From CAILUG01 sp903844415 (GTDB lineage: Bacteria > Pseudomonadota > Gammaproteobacteria > Pseudomonadales > Pseudohongiellaceae): a stretch of 28,196 nucleotides of DNA. Below, one piece after another: positions 16,337 through 24,900 of this stretch. Made by a program: the position numbers and the translations under genes. Where the stretch lies: the NCBI GenBank assembly GCA_947477655.1, contig CANJTS010000010.1, positions 1 through 28,196 of the forward strand, read 5' to 3'. The notes under the pieces are model-generated. The model saw only the letters and a list, made by a program, of their open reading frames with translations. It was not told where the DNA came from and did not search any database. Position 1 is the stretch's first letter. The number at the start of each line of letters is the position of its first letter.

Positions 16337-16807
16337 TTATAGTAGCGGCAAATAAATATCAGTAATCATAGCGTGATCTTGAACAGCAGGCCCTACATTT
16401 ACATAATGGAAATAAACTGGGAAATCTCTTAACTTCTTGCCACTTGCTGGCAACCACTCTTGCAAGAGATAAACTACTGAATTCATGTTGTGCCGTGCTC
16501 CCACATGCCTGATCTTTGCACAGTTTCCACCCGGAATCACTTTGTTGATCACCCCTTGGGGATTGGCAGCAACCGGTGCGCTGACTGATACGCAAATATC
16601 CAGCCGATAAGCCTCGGGAAGTGTGGTGTGGTGATCAGCGTAATGAATACCATATGTGGCGCCATGATTAGGACTTACACCGTTAGCCTTACGCCATTCG
16701 ATAAATTTCTTGGACGTGTTGTGCACAAGATGTTCGGGCCCATGATGTTCTATCGCTGCAACAGGAGTTTCAGGAAAATAAATCACTTCCACTTTTTGCA
16801 TTAGCAT
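16337..16807 (-). CDS. GyrI-like small-molecule-binding domain protein
   Basis: About 156 residues forming a single GyrI-like/AraC effector-binding domain (SOUL-type fold): VEVIYFPETPVAAIEHHGP at the start, FIEWRKANGV, then GIHYADH and the RLDICVSVSA strand, ending with FPVYFHYVN and DIYLPL. There is no DNA-binding domain, as in stand-alone members such as SbmC. These bind hydrophobic or cationic drugs and some protect gyrase from inhibitors. It starts some 30 bases after the MATE gene on the same strand, which suggests joint transcription and a role in drug sensing or sequestration alongside efflux. The start is uncertain: GTG 16816, ATG 16807 and ATG 16801 are all in frame with no clear ribosome site. 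Confidence 0.82.
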   Translation of the reverse strand: MLMQKVEVIYFPETPVAAIEHHGPEHLVHNTSKKFIEWRKANGVSPNHGATYGIHYADHHTTLPEAYRLDICVSVSAPVAANPQGVINKVIPGGNCAKIRHVGARHNMNSVVYLLQEWLPASGKKLRDFPVYFHYVNVGPAVQDHAMITDIYLPLL

Positions 16808-16838
16808 TACACCCACAAGAAACAGAAAATGACAGTCA

Positions 16839-18185
16839 CTAAGCAGTAATTTTATGCAATTTTATCCGCATTTCTCTTTGCAGGAATAAAAAACTGACAA
16901 TTGCCTGTACAAAAACAGACAAGACTGACACATACCAAATTTGGTTAACGGTAAACCCATCACGCTGCGAAAGAAAAACTGCTATCGGAATAAAAATAAT
17001 CAGCCTGATAGATGAACTGAGCAAAGCCGGTTTGGTATTACCCAAACCCTGAAACATTCCTGAACAAGTAAACACAACTCCCTGTGCAATAAAATTCAAC
17101 GAAATTATTTGCAGAAACCCACTGCCAACTTCAATTACTTGTGTTTCGGTGGTAAAGGCTTGTACTAGCAGTGCTGGGCTGATCTGCATTAGCAATGTCA
17201 CTAGCAACATGACTACACTGTTGAGCATCAATCCTTTGTAACACGTTTCCCTTACTCGATCGTGCCGTCCTGCCCCCAGGTTTTGACCAGCGATAGGACC
17301 AATCGCAAACGCTACCGCCATAGTGGGCATGAAGATCGATTGCATAATGCGGCCGCCAATACTGAAACCGGCTTGTGATGCCGCGCCAAAATCTTGGATA
17401 AGCCAGTACACAATTGAAAAATACACAAACAGCAGCAACATCTCCCCACCGGCTGGTAATCCGATCGCTAACATTTTTTTCCAAACATCGAAATCAGGTT
17501 TCCAAAGTGCAGACTGAAACGACACATATTTTTCAAGTTTTAAAAAATAGAGAATCATCAATACAATTCCAACACTGACCGAAATTGTACTGGCCAGTCC
17601 TGCACCCATCACCCCTAATGCTGGGCCTGGCCCCCAGCCTGCAATAAGAATTGGCGCTAAGATGGTATTAAGAACAACAGTAAGCACTTGTATGATCATG
17701 CCTGGCTTGACTATACCCGTTGCACGCAGGGCCGATGCCATGCCCATCATGCCAAACTGCAAACTCATGCCAGGTACAAACCAGCGCAGAAATATTACAC
17801 CTTGCTCTTGCGCACCTTGATCGGCAGCAAGGCTTTGCATATAGACATCAGCAAAAGCAAATCCACCAAAAATAGTAAGGACCGCCATTATGACGGCCAG
17901 CAACATGGATTGGTTGAAAACAATATTGGCCTGGTCGGGCTGTTTACGACCCACCGCTTGCGAAATCAACGCCACCGCACTAACACCAAGAATTTGCGTG
18001 ACAGCCATAATCATAAACATCAACGTACCAGCTGCCCCAACCCCAGCAATGGCGTCATCTCCCAGTGCGGCTACAAAATACAGGTCTACCAGTAAATATA
18101 AAGTCTGAAAAATCATACCGGCAGCTGTTGGCAAAGCCATTGCAATAATGGTTTTGGTAACAGAACCCTGAGTTAAATCACGCAT
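16839..18185 (-). CDS. MATE family efflux transporter
   Basis: A 448-residue inner-membrane protein with about 12 predicted helices in two related halves, typical of multidrug and toxin extrusion proteins that exchange drugs for sodium ions or protons. The N-terminal half opens with LTQGSVTKTIIAMALPTAAG and the helix 2 ALGDDAIAGVGAAGTL motif; SQAVGRKQPDQAN follows helix 3. The second half repeats this with GPIAGQNLGAGRHDRVRE. AAGGA before the ATG supports the start. The gene leads a minus-strand group with the GyrI-like protein and, further on, the EmrAB-like pair. The clustering of two unrelated efflux systems and a drug-binding domain suggests a multidrug-tolerance region. The substrate cannot be told from sequence. 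Confidence 0.92.
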   Translation of the reverse strand: MRDLTQGSVTKTIIAMALPTAAGMIFQTLYLLVDLYFVAALGDDAIAGVGAAGTLMFMIMAVTQILGVSAVALISQAVGRKQPDQANIVFNQSMLLAVIMAVLTIFGGFAFADVYMQSLAADQGAQEQGVIFLRWFVPGMSLQFGMMGMASALRATGIVKPGMIIQVLTVVLNTILAPILIAGWGPGPALGVMGAGLASTISVSVGIVLMILYFLKLEKYVSFQSALWKPDFDVWKKMLAIGLPAGGEMLLLFVYFSIVYWLIQDFGAASQAGFSIGGRIMQSIFMPTMAVAFAIGPIAGQNLGAGRHDRVRETCYKGLMLNSVVMLLVTLLMQISPALLVQAFTTETQVIEVGSGFLQIISLNFIAQGVVFTCSGMFQGLGNTKPALLSSSIRLIIFIPIAVFLSQRDGFTVNQIWYVSVLSVFVQAIVSFLFLQREMRIKLHKITA

Positions 18186-18445
18186 TTATCGATCCTTGGT
18201 GTTAAATAGTTTGCACAAGACAGCAGTCTAGATATGACCTACCCGCACCATAATCAGTTAATCAGGTTGGAAACAAGTCAACTTTGAATGATATGCCGAA
18301 TCTTGCGATTTAAAGTCATAATGTTATTACTACTATCAACATAATAATCAATGTAAAAATGAAGCCAAACTGGCGGTGATTGCGTGGCTATAGTGATTGA
18401 CACATTATTGCGCATACCAGACAATGCCCGGCCTTCAAAGCACGC

Positions 18446-18522
18446 GCACTTGTAGCTCAGCTGGATAGAGTACCTGGCTACGAACTAGGGGGTCGCTGGT
18501 TCGAACCCAGCCAAGTGCACCA
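18446..18522 (+). tRNA. tRNA-Arg (anticodon ACG)
   Basis: The 77-base cloverleaf has a 7-bp acceptor stem GCACTTG / CAAGTGC, discriminator A and encoded CCA. The D arm TAGCTCAGCTGGATAGAG and T arm CTGGTTCGAACCCAG are canonical. The anticodon stem CCTGG/CTAGG contains one G-T pair and encloses the loop CTACGAA, so the anticodon is ACG (ICG after deamination), which decodes CGU, CGC and CGA arginine codons. The terminator follows at 18553. Confidence 0.97.
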
Positions 18523-18552
18523 ACTCTTTTAGAAGTAAATAAAAGACGCGAA

Positions 18553-18588
18553 TAAAAAGGGTCAGAACCATGTTCTGGCCTTTTTTTT
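18553..18588 (+). terminator. Terminator after tRNA-Arg
   Basis: The stem ggtcagaac / gttctggcc (one G-T pair) has flanking A and T runs that extend it, and ends in T8. It begins 30 bases after the tRNA. Its ggGTCAG core resembles the hairpins at 25240 and 27965. Confidence 0.9.
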
Positions 18589-18678
18589 GTCCTTGATTTT
18601 TACTACTTTGTACGTTTGAGTTTACTAATTGATTTTCTATGATGTTATTGTTCATCTTATTAACATGGATATTTCTTA

Positions 18679-20058
18679 GTGCTAATCTGCCAAATCCAAA
18701 ATCTGCAAAATTCGCGGCTTAATATTCCCTACTGGCAAATGTTTAGTGGTGAATGCTGGGCTGTACTGGGTAGAAACGGTGCTGGCAAACGCCATCTGGC
18801 TCAATTGTTATCTGGCAAGATTGACTGTGCGCCCACCCTATTCACCCACACTTTTAGCAATGTTGCCTTGCTCTCTTTTGAATCTCAGCAAGCATTTTAC
18901 GAACAGCAATTAAAAAATGATGACACTGATTTTCTTGACCATCAGGATCCAGGCACAACCGTAAGAAAATTACTGAATTTAACCGGAGAACTTCCCCCTG
19001 AGCTCGATTTTCTCGATATAGAAAAAATACTTGATCGTGGTTATAGATTTTTGAGCAGTGGTGAATCCCGCAAGGCGCTGTTGGCCCAGGCCATACTACA
19101 GAAACCCGATTTGTTGATTTTGGATGAACCCTTCGACAGTCTCGACCTAGAATCAAAAAAGCTGTTGGCTCTTTTTTTTCAACAACTGTTGGTACACGGC
19201 GAACCCACCTTGTTGTTTCTACTCAATAGCAGTGATGAAATATTTGGCTGGCATAGCCATGTAGCGGTGATGGAAAAAGGGACTTTGCTGGCACAAGGCC
19301 AACGTGATGAGATACTGACCAACAAAGACATCCAGGCATTACTAGCATTCGACCCTACACTGTTACCACCCTGGCCCGAGCCTTTATCCCAACTTTCTAT
19401 CAACGACACTTTAGTAGAGCTGCGGGCAGGACATGTGAGTTACGGTGCAACATTAATATTTCAAAATATTGATCTCAGCGTTACCAAAGGCTCACATACT
19501 TTGGTGACCGGCGCTAATGGATCAGGCAAATCTACTCTGCTGAATCTAATTACGGGTGATCACCCACAATGTTATGGCAATGACTTACAAGTTTTTGGTC
19601 ACCAACGTGGCAGCGGTGAAACTATTTGGGAGATAAAAAAACATATTGGATTGGTGTCGCCTGGACTACATCGAGATCATCGAGTACCAGGTTCCGCGCT
19701 ACACATTGTGCTGGGTGGTTTCTTTGACAGCATCGGCTTGTACGCAGAGGTGTCGCTCATCCAAATTCAACATGCGAAACAATGGTTAGCGTTAGTAGGC
19801 CTAACAGCATTGACCAACACAGCGTTCAAACATCTTTCTTACGGGGAACAACGACTTGTATTGATTGCCAGAGCGCTGGTCAAGCAACCCTTGTTATTGA
19901 TTCTTGATGAACCAACCCAAGGGCTAGATGAAGTAAACCGTCATCGGGTGATGTATTTTCTTGAGCATCTTTCCAGTCAGACCCAAACCACAATAATCAT
20001 GGCCAGCCACCGGATGGATGAACATCTGCCCCTGTTCACCCGTCATCTTGCCCTTTAA
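18679..20058 (+). CDS. Double-domain ABC ATPase, ModF-like; first Walker A degenerate
   Basis: A 459-residue soluble protein with two ABC ATPase domains and no membrane segments, matching the ModF (PhrA) group in length and layout. Domain 1: Walker A GRNGAGKR (Lys37, Arg38), signature LSSGESRK, Walker B LLILDEPFDSLD. Domain 2: Walker A GANGSGKS (Lys284, Ser285), signature LSYGEQR, Walker B LLLILDEPTQGLD. In domain 1 the Mg-binding Ser/Thr after the Walker Lys is Arg, so only domain 2 looks fully competent. ModF is linked to molybdate transport genes in enterobacteria, but no mod genes are nearby and its function is not settled. The start is GTG without a clear ribosome site; the encoded MLICQIQNL fits the family's beginning. 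The gene follows the tRNA terminator and converges on the TonB-receptor operon. Confidence 0.85.
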   Translation: MLICQIQNLQNSRLNIPYWQMFSGECWAVLGRNGAGKRHLAQLLSGKIDCAPTLFTHTFSNVALLSFESQQAFYEQQLKNDDTDFLDHQDPGTTVRKLLNLTGELPPELDFLDIEKILDRGYRFLSSGESRKALLAQAILQKPDLLILDEPFDSLDLESKKLLALFFQQLLVHGEPTLLFLLNSSDEIFGWHSHVAVMEKGTLLAQGQRDEILTNKDIQALLAFDPTLLPPWPEPLSQLSINDTLVELRAGHVSYGATLIFQNIDLSVTKGSHTLVTGANGSGKSTLLNLITGDHPQCYGNDLQVFGHQRGSGETIWEIKKHIGLVSPGLHRDHRVPGSALHIVLGGFFDSIGLYAEVSLIQIQHAKQWLALVGLTALTNTAFKHLSYGEQRLVLIARALVKQPLLLILDEPTQGLDEVNRHRVMYFLEHLSSQTQTTIIMASHRMDEHLPLFTRHLAL

Positions 20059-20091
20059 CAGCTTGTTGAAGAACCCTCCGGGTAGTTTCTG

Positions 20092-20490
20092 CTAGTTGAT
20101 ATCGACGTGAAACGCTCCGTTCTCGCTACCGTCGGTCCAGGTGCCGGTGATGGTTCTTTGTGTCTGCGAACCCAACTCGCCAATTGCACCTTCCACCTTG
20201 TAGCCTTGTTCCAGCGCAAACGATACCGACCACGCATCCGTGTTCAACGTTACGTCCTGCAAGGCGCTTTTCTTGCCATTTTCCAGAACATAGCCACTGA
20301 TCAATTGGTCCTTATGGAGCTCCATTATCAGCAGTATGCGTGAAGCTTTGCCGTCGACCATACGCTCGCCGCTCCAACTGCCATTGAGCGGATGCCCTTC
20401 TTGTGCAGATAAGACTGTTGCCAGCAGCGCCAGTAAGGCTGCGGCGATCGTTAATTTCCAGCCGTTTTTTTTGAAATAAATCTTGCTCAT
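20092..20490 (-). CDS. Small secreted protein of unknown function, last gene of the TonB-receptor operon
   Basis: I do not recognise a named family. The 132-residue product has a hydrophobic signal region (about residues 13-30, ending LSAQ) followed by a single beta-rich domain opening with LNGSWSGERMVDGKASRI and closing with TITGTWTDGSENGAFHV. The repeated G-x-W strand starts and the alternating polar/hydrophobic strands suggest a small lipocalin-like barrel, as an inference only. I start it at ATG 20490, with ATGAGG eight bases upstream; an in-frame extension to 20562 has no signal peptide at its head. It lies 73 bases after the WEGD lipoprotein and is probably co-transcribed with it. It converges on the ModF-like gene, 33 bases away. 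Confidence 0.75.
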   Translation of the reverse strand: MSKIYFKKNGWKLTIAAALLALLATVLSAQEGHPLNGSWSGERMVDGKASRILLIMELHKDQLISGYVLENGKKSALQDVTLNTDAWSVSFALEQGYKVEGAIGELGSQTQRTITGTWTDGSENGAFHVDIN

Positions 20491-20563
20491 CTTTAATGCC
20501 TCATTACGTTGTATTGCCACGTCTGGTGCCGTCACTAGCACCGATACACCAGCTGTCATCAAC

Positions 20564-21427
20564 TCAATTACCAGTCATATGCGCCGCGTCGCGATTATTA
20601 TCCTGGCAGAAATATTCGTGGATCTCGCCGCTGTCAGTGCCATCCCAGGCGTTGTAGGTCCAGGCCACATCAAAGCCGCCAGACCACGTGCGGGTGTAAG
20701 CACCGGGATCATCCACGGTCAGTTCGTAGCGCAGCGTATCCATGTTGGGCCGCGAGAAACGTTCGGTTAAATGCAAGAAACGAGTGTGCGCTAAACCGCC
20801 CTGCGCAAACCATGTTTTTTCGTTGAAGCCATTTGATTCGACAACCAGGGTATCGCCTTCCCAATGAGCGCTTGTATAGCCCATGTAGGTCGGGATGGTA
20901 TCGGGATTATTAATATCGGGCAGTGGTCTGCTGTCGGTGTATACCACACGCCAGCTGCGTGGGCCTCCACCGAATACGAAGTAGACACGGTCGAGATCTG
21001 GCATCTGCAAAATCTCAAAGCCGTTGACAGTTTCGATCAAGCGCGTTGGGCCGGGCGGCACGCAACGCGAATGGGGATCGTCCTTATGGTTGTTGGCCTC
21101 GCGATAATCAAAGAGCGCCTTAGCCCAGGGCTGAAACGGAATTTCTTCCTCTAGCAGGTTGGTCTGATGGCTGCGATTGCCGCGGCCGAAAATGCTACCG
21201 CTACTACCCCAAAAACCCTTTTCACCGGCCGGTAGTCCAAGATTGACCATGCCATTTGCGAGTCTTGGCGTAGGCTTGACTGCGGTATCTGTTGCAGCAG
21301 TTTCTGTAGTTGCTGTAGTTGCAGCAACAACAGCTTCAGTTTGCACAGCAGGTTGCTCTGAGCACGCCACAAGCAGCAGTGAGGCCAGCAAAGTCAATTT
21401 GAATGGTAGGAATATTTTTATTGTCAT
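20564..21427 (-). CDS. 'WEGD' family lipoprotein, copy 2
   Basis: A 287-residue predicted lipoprotein (lipobox LVAC, Cys22) with a Thr/Ala-rich linker (about 30-50) and then the same unnamed domain as the gene at 6749: AHWEGDTLVVES with Trp189, FNEKTW, LHLTERFSRP, LTVDDPGAYTR and a closing EYFCQDNN. It also shows the SRCVPPGPTRLIETVN and DRVYFVF features common in the longer members of the family. Function is unknown. AGGAG lies 11 bases before ATG 21427 and two bases before GTG 21436, so the start is not certain; either gives the lipobox. It begins 20 bases after the DUF6152 gene. The pairing with DUF6152 repeats what is seen at 6 kb and in the fusion at 10 kb. Confidence 0.8.
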   Translation of the reverse strand: MTIKIFLPFKLTLLASLLLVACSEQPAVQTEAVVAATTATTETAATDTAVKPTPRLANGMVNLGLPAGEKGFWGSSGSIFGRGNRSHQTNLLEEEIPFQPWAKALFDYREANNHKDDPHSRCVPPGPTRLIETVNGFEILQMPDLDRVYFVFGGGPRSWRVVYTDSRPLPDINNPDTIPTYMGYTSAHWEGDTLVVESNGFNEKTWFAQGGLAHTRFLHLTERFSRPNMDTLRYELTVDDPGAYTRTWSGGFDVAWTYNAWDGTDSGEIHEYFCQDNNRDAAHMTGN

Positions 21428-21447
21428 AAAGCTCACATCTCCTGTAC

Positions 21448-21849
21448 TTATGGTGTAACTTTTTCACTCGATCCGGCACCCAGTTTTTCACCGGAGGTCA
21501 GGGTCACGCTACGCGCATTGGCTAAATTGCTGCCATCTCTGGCGCCCCTGCCTTCAACGTTGATCTGATCACCAATGTTGAGCGTCGAACGCGTCCAGCC
21601 CTGCGTCCGTGTCAGAACAGCTGGCGCGCCCATTTCAAGCGCCCACTGCGCATAGACACCCTTGGCATCGGCCACATCGACATAAATATAAACATGCGGA
21701 TTCTGCCATTCGATCTTGGTGACGGTGCCAGTCAAATTCACGATTTTTTCGCCGTCATATTGAGCCGAAAAGGAATGATGAGCCAACGCTGGTGTGCCGA
21801 GCGAGGCTGCCAACACGATGATCGAAATACCGCGCAAATATGTGTTCAT
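21448..21849 (-). CDS. DUF6152 family periplasmic protein, copy 4
   Basis: A 133-residue exported protein of the DUF6152 family. The signal peptide ends PALA before His24-His25-Ser26, and Asn50-Pro51-His52 follows 28 residues after the first His. AQWALEMGAP, TQGWTRSTL and GARDGSNLANARSVTL match the family pattern. It lacks the two cysteines of the copies at 5.8 and 6.3 kb. GAGGGG eight bases before ATG 21849 sets the start; an in-frame ATG at 21906 would place 19 extra residues before the signal peptide. It is the second gene of the TonB-receptor operon, separated from the receptor gene by 91 bases that hold a hairpin, and is followed within 20 bases by the WEGD lipoprotein. Confidence 0.87.
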   Translation of the reverse strand: MNTYLRGISIIVLAASLGTPALAHHSFSAQYDGEKIVNLTGTVTKIEWQNPHVYIYVDVADAKGVYAQWALEMGAPAVLTRTQGWTRSTLNIGDQINVEGRGARDGSNLANARSVTLTSGEKLGAGSSEKVTP

Positions 21850-21892
21850 AAACTTACCCCTCAATAAAGATGAAACATCAGTTATTTTTGTT

Positions 21893-21926
21893 GCCATCAA
21901 TCGCACTTGTGAAGGTGATTGATGGC
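21893..21926. promoter_or_regulatory. Intercistronic hairpin between receptor and DUF6152 genes
   Basis: gccatcaatc (21893-21902) and gattgatggc (21917-21926) form a perfect 10-bp stem with a 14-base loop, in the 91-base gap inside the operon. No T-run follows on the minus strand, so it is less like a terminator than an mRNA-stabilising or processing hairpin that could set different levels for the receptor and the downstream genes. Confidence 0.6.
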
Positions 21927-21940
21927 TTTATTACATGGTT

Positions 21941-24900
21941 CTAGAAACTCGAGTTAACGCTTAGCTGAAAACGCCTGCCGTACAAATCGTATCCGCCTGG
22001 CAACGATTGTGCTGCTCCAGAAGTGCTATAGCTGGCAACAATCGGGGGTGGTCGGTCAAATAGATTGTTGACATTAAACGTCACGTTCCAGTTTCCACCG
22101 CTATCTGTTTCACCGCCATAGGTAAGCCCCATGCTGGTGTAATTGCCTGATGACACAGAATTGTCGTCTATATCCACACCTTCAACCCAACGAATATCCC
22201 TGACAGTTTTGTCAACGAAACGTTGCTGCAGACGGATACTATAGTCGCCAATACTGTAACTAAGTGTGGCATTCGCAGTGAGATCCGGCGTACCGAGTGC
22301 TCCGGATACATCCAACAAAGCTCCACCCAACGGGGTATCAGATCGTTCCTTTACGAAACCCGCCAACACCCTGAGCGACAGCGACTCTTCCTGATTGGGA
22401 AAGAAATTAAGATCGGTGCGGTAAGAACCTTCGACATCCACACCACGCACCCTGGCCGCGTTTACATTGATGTAGCCATTACGAATCATCGTGACCACAC
22501 CTGCCGAATCTAGATCGATCGAGGAACAGAAGCTGGTATTCTTTGCTGCACATTCATCATAGATACGTTGCGCACCGAGGGAGCCGACTGCGTCTTTGAT
22601 CTTAACGTCATACATGTCAGCAGAAAACTGCAGGCCCTCAACAAAGCTTGGCTGATAGACGAAACCTACAACTTGCGTATCGCCGATTTCTGGCCTGAGG
22701 TTGGGGTTGCCATCGCTGCTCGCTGTAATGAACAGCAGCGGCCCGGCACCAGTATTTATGTTGGCGCCACCGCCGCCGCGATTGTTAAACAATTCGGTAA
22801 ATGTAGGCTCGCGCACGTCGCGTGATCTCGTAGCCCTGAAGCGCAGGTCTTCAAGTATCTGGAAATCGACACCCAGTTTCCAACTTTCGATTCTGCCGGA
22901 GCGCGAATACTCGGATGATCGGTAGGCCAGCGTGGTGTCCAGTCGCTGGTCACCGGACTCTGCCTTCCACAGTGGTACATTAAGTTCGGAAAACCATTCC
23001 CATACATCAAGCTCGCCCAGTGCATTACGCTGCGAGGAGAGCCTGTGCAAGGTGCCGCTACCGCCGCTGTAGCCGCTCGAGATACCCTGGATACCCAGTT
23101 CTGGTGAGTTTTGGGGCGGCCCAAGCTCATACACGGCGGAATCTACGTACTGATTAAAACCCTGCGCACGCCAAGTTAAACCGGAGGCAAACGACAACGG
23201 CCCCGCCCAGCCTTGAATCAGTTCGCCGCTGACCAGTAGTTCGGCGAAATCCTGTTCCACTTTGCTGATTTCCATCCTGTCTGATTGTGTATATTCGACC
23301 GCTTCCTTGCTCATGTTGCCTGCACCCATAACGTTGTAGGGCACACAATCGCGCACGGTGTTATCGAGACCAATCGGGGATTTTAATGGACCACCTACAA
23401 TTGATAGCTTGCCTTTTACGCCGGAGGAAGCCGCGAGCTGGGCTGGTGTCGGATTGTAGAGCTGCACCCTGCAAACAATTGCGCCAGTCTTCGGATCGCG
23501 CACCGCATCCATACCAAGAAACATCCGGTCAATCCTAATTTGGCCGTACAGGCCAGCGCGATTGTTGGTCGCACCAGTTTGCCAAGAGGCTCTCATGTCC
23601 CAACCATTGGGCAGCACGGCATCTAAGCCTACACTCCAAGAATAAGTGGTGAACGCTTCTTTACCGTCCCCTTCATCAATGTTGTTGTCGCCTATGAACG
23701 CCCCGCCCTTGTGCAACTGAAAAGAGGTAATGCCAGAGGTATCCATCGCTGAAGCAACGCTGGCCGGCAGGAAGGCATTGTCGCGGTAAATAGTGGCGTG
23801 CCAAGTATCGCGTAATAAATACTGGGTGCGTCGGCCCGGTGAATTGGTCTCGGCTCTGCCCACCATGATCTGTGCAAAACCTGAAAGACTGTCGTTAAAA
23901 TCATACTTAGCAGCGCTAAACATGGAGCGCGTAATTGTCTCGGCACCATAAGGTCCGTTTTCAAACGCCCTGTTCGCGATCTGGCCTTCCGGTCCACCGG
24001 ACATCGATTTGGTGGAACCAGCGGCATTGGGCGCTGCATACACATCGCCCTTAATAAAGGGCCTCACATTTTTGCCATCGTCGGTGAAGGTCATACCGTT
24101 CAACGCGAAGGGTTTTAGAGCGGCAGTGCTGCTTGAAGAAGCTCTTGCCCAGATCATGCCAGTAGGCGTGTGTTCGCTCGAAGATACCCACGGAAGCGTC
24201 AACCGCTGCGGCACATTGGGAGTTGCAGTGGCCGATACCCATTTGGGGTTTGTTACCCAGCCCCAGCGTTGCCACCAGCCCTCATCTAGGTTGGTTGGAT
24301 CGCGCAAAATCTGTTTAATTTGTAAAGCTTCTAGCGAGCCTATCAAATGCAACTTGTCACCAATTTGCTTGCCGCCCGCAACAGAAACATTCCAGCGCTG
24401 TCCGTCACCCTGCGCAGTAACACCACCACCTGCTTCAAACTTTACGCCTTCAAATTCGCGGTTAAGAACAAAGTTAACCACGCCGCCCAAGGCATCGGCA
24501 CCATAAGCTGCGGATGCGCCACCGGTTACCACATCAACAGTACTCATCAATGCAGTCGGAAATGTATCGATGCCTACCGCACCTGTAATGTCGGCAGGAA
24601 CAACACGGGAGCCATCAAACAGTACTAGCGTACGGTTAGAGCCAATATCACGCAAATTGAGAAAGCTTGAGCCAGAGCCAGCATTCAATGCACCGGTGGA
24701 ACTTTGAGCGCTACGGTTACCAAAGAATTGCGGCAAGCTGTTTAACTGCTCTGCCACGGTACCGCCAGGTTCGAAGTTGGTGAGTTCTGGCATGGTCACT
24801 GCAGTAACAGGCGTAGGAGTAATCATGCCGGAGGTTTGGCGAATGCGCGAACCAGTAACAGAAATTTCCTCTATTGCACCTTGCTGTTGTGCAAAACTGG

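Noticed and set aside
18446..20058. tRNA-Arg as an integration site for a mobile island
   Set aside because: No integrase, no repeated tRNA 3' end and no change in gene character follow; the downstream gene is an ordinary housekeeping-type ATPase.
24009..24506. Open frame of 165 codons on the plus strand
   Set aside because: It is antisense to the TonB receptor, whose plug motifs are in the minus frame; the plus product has no recognisable features.
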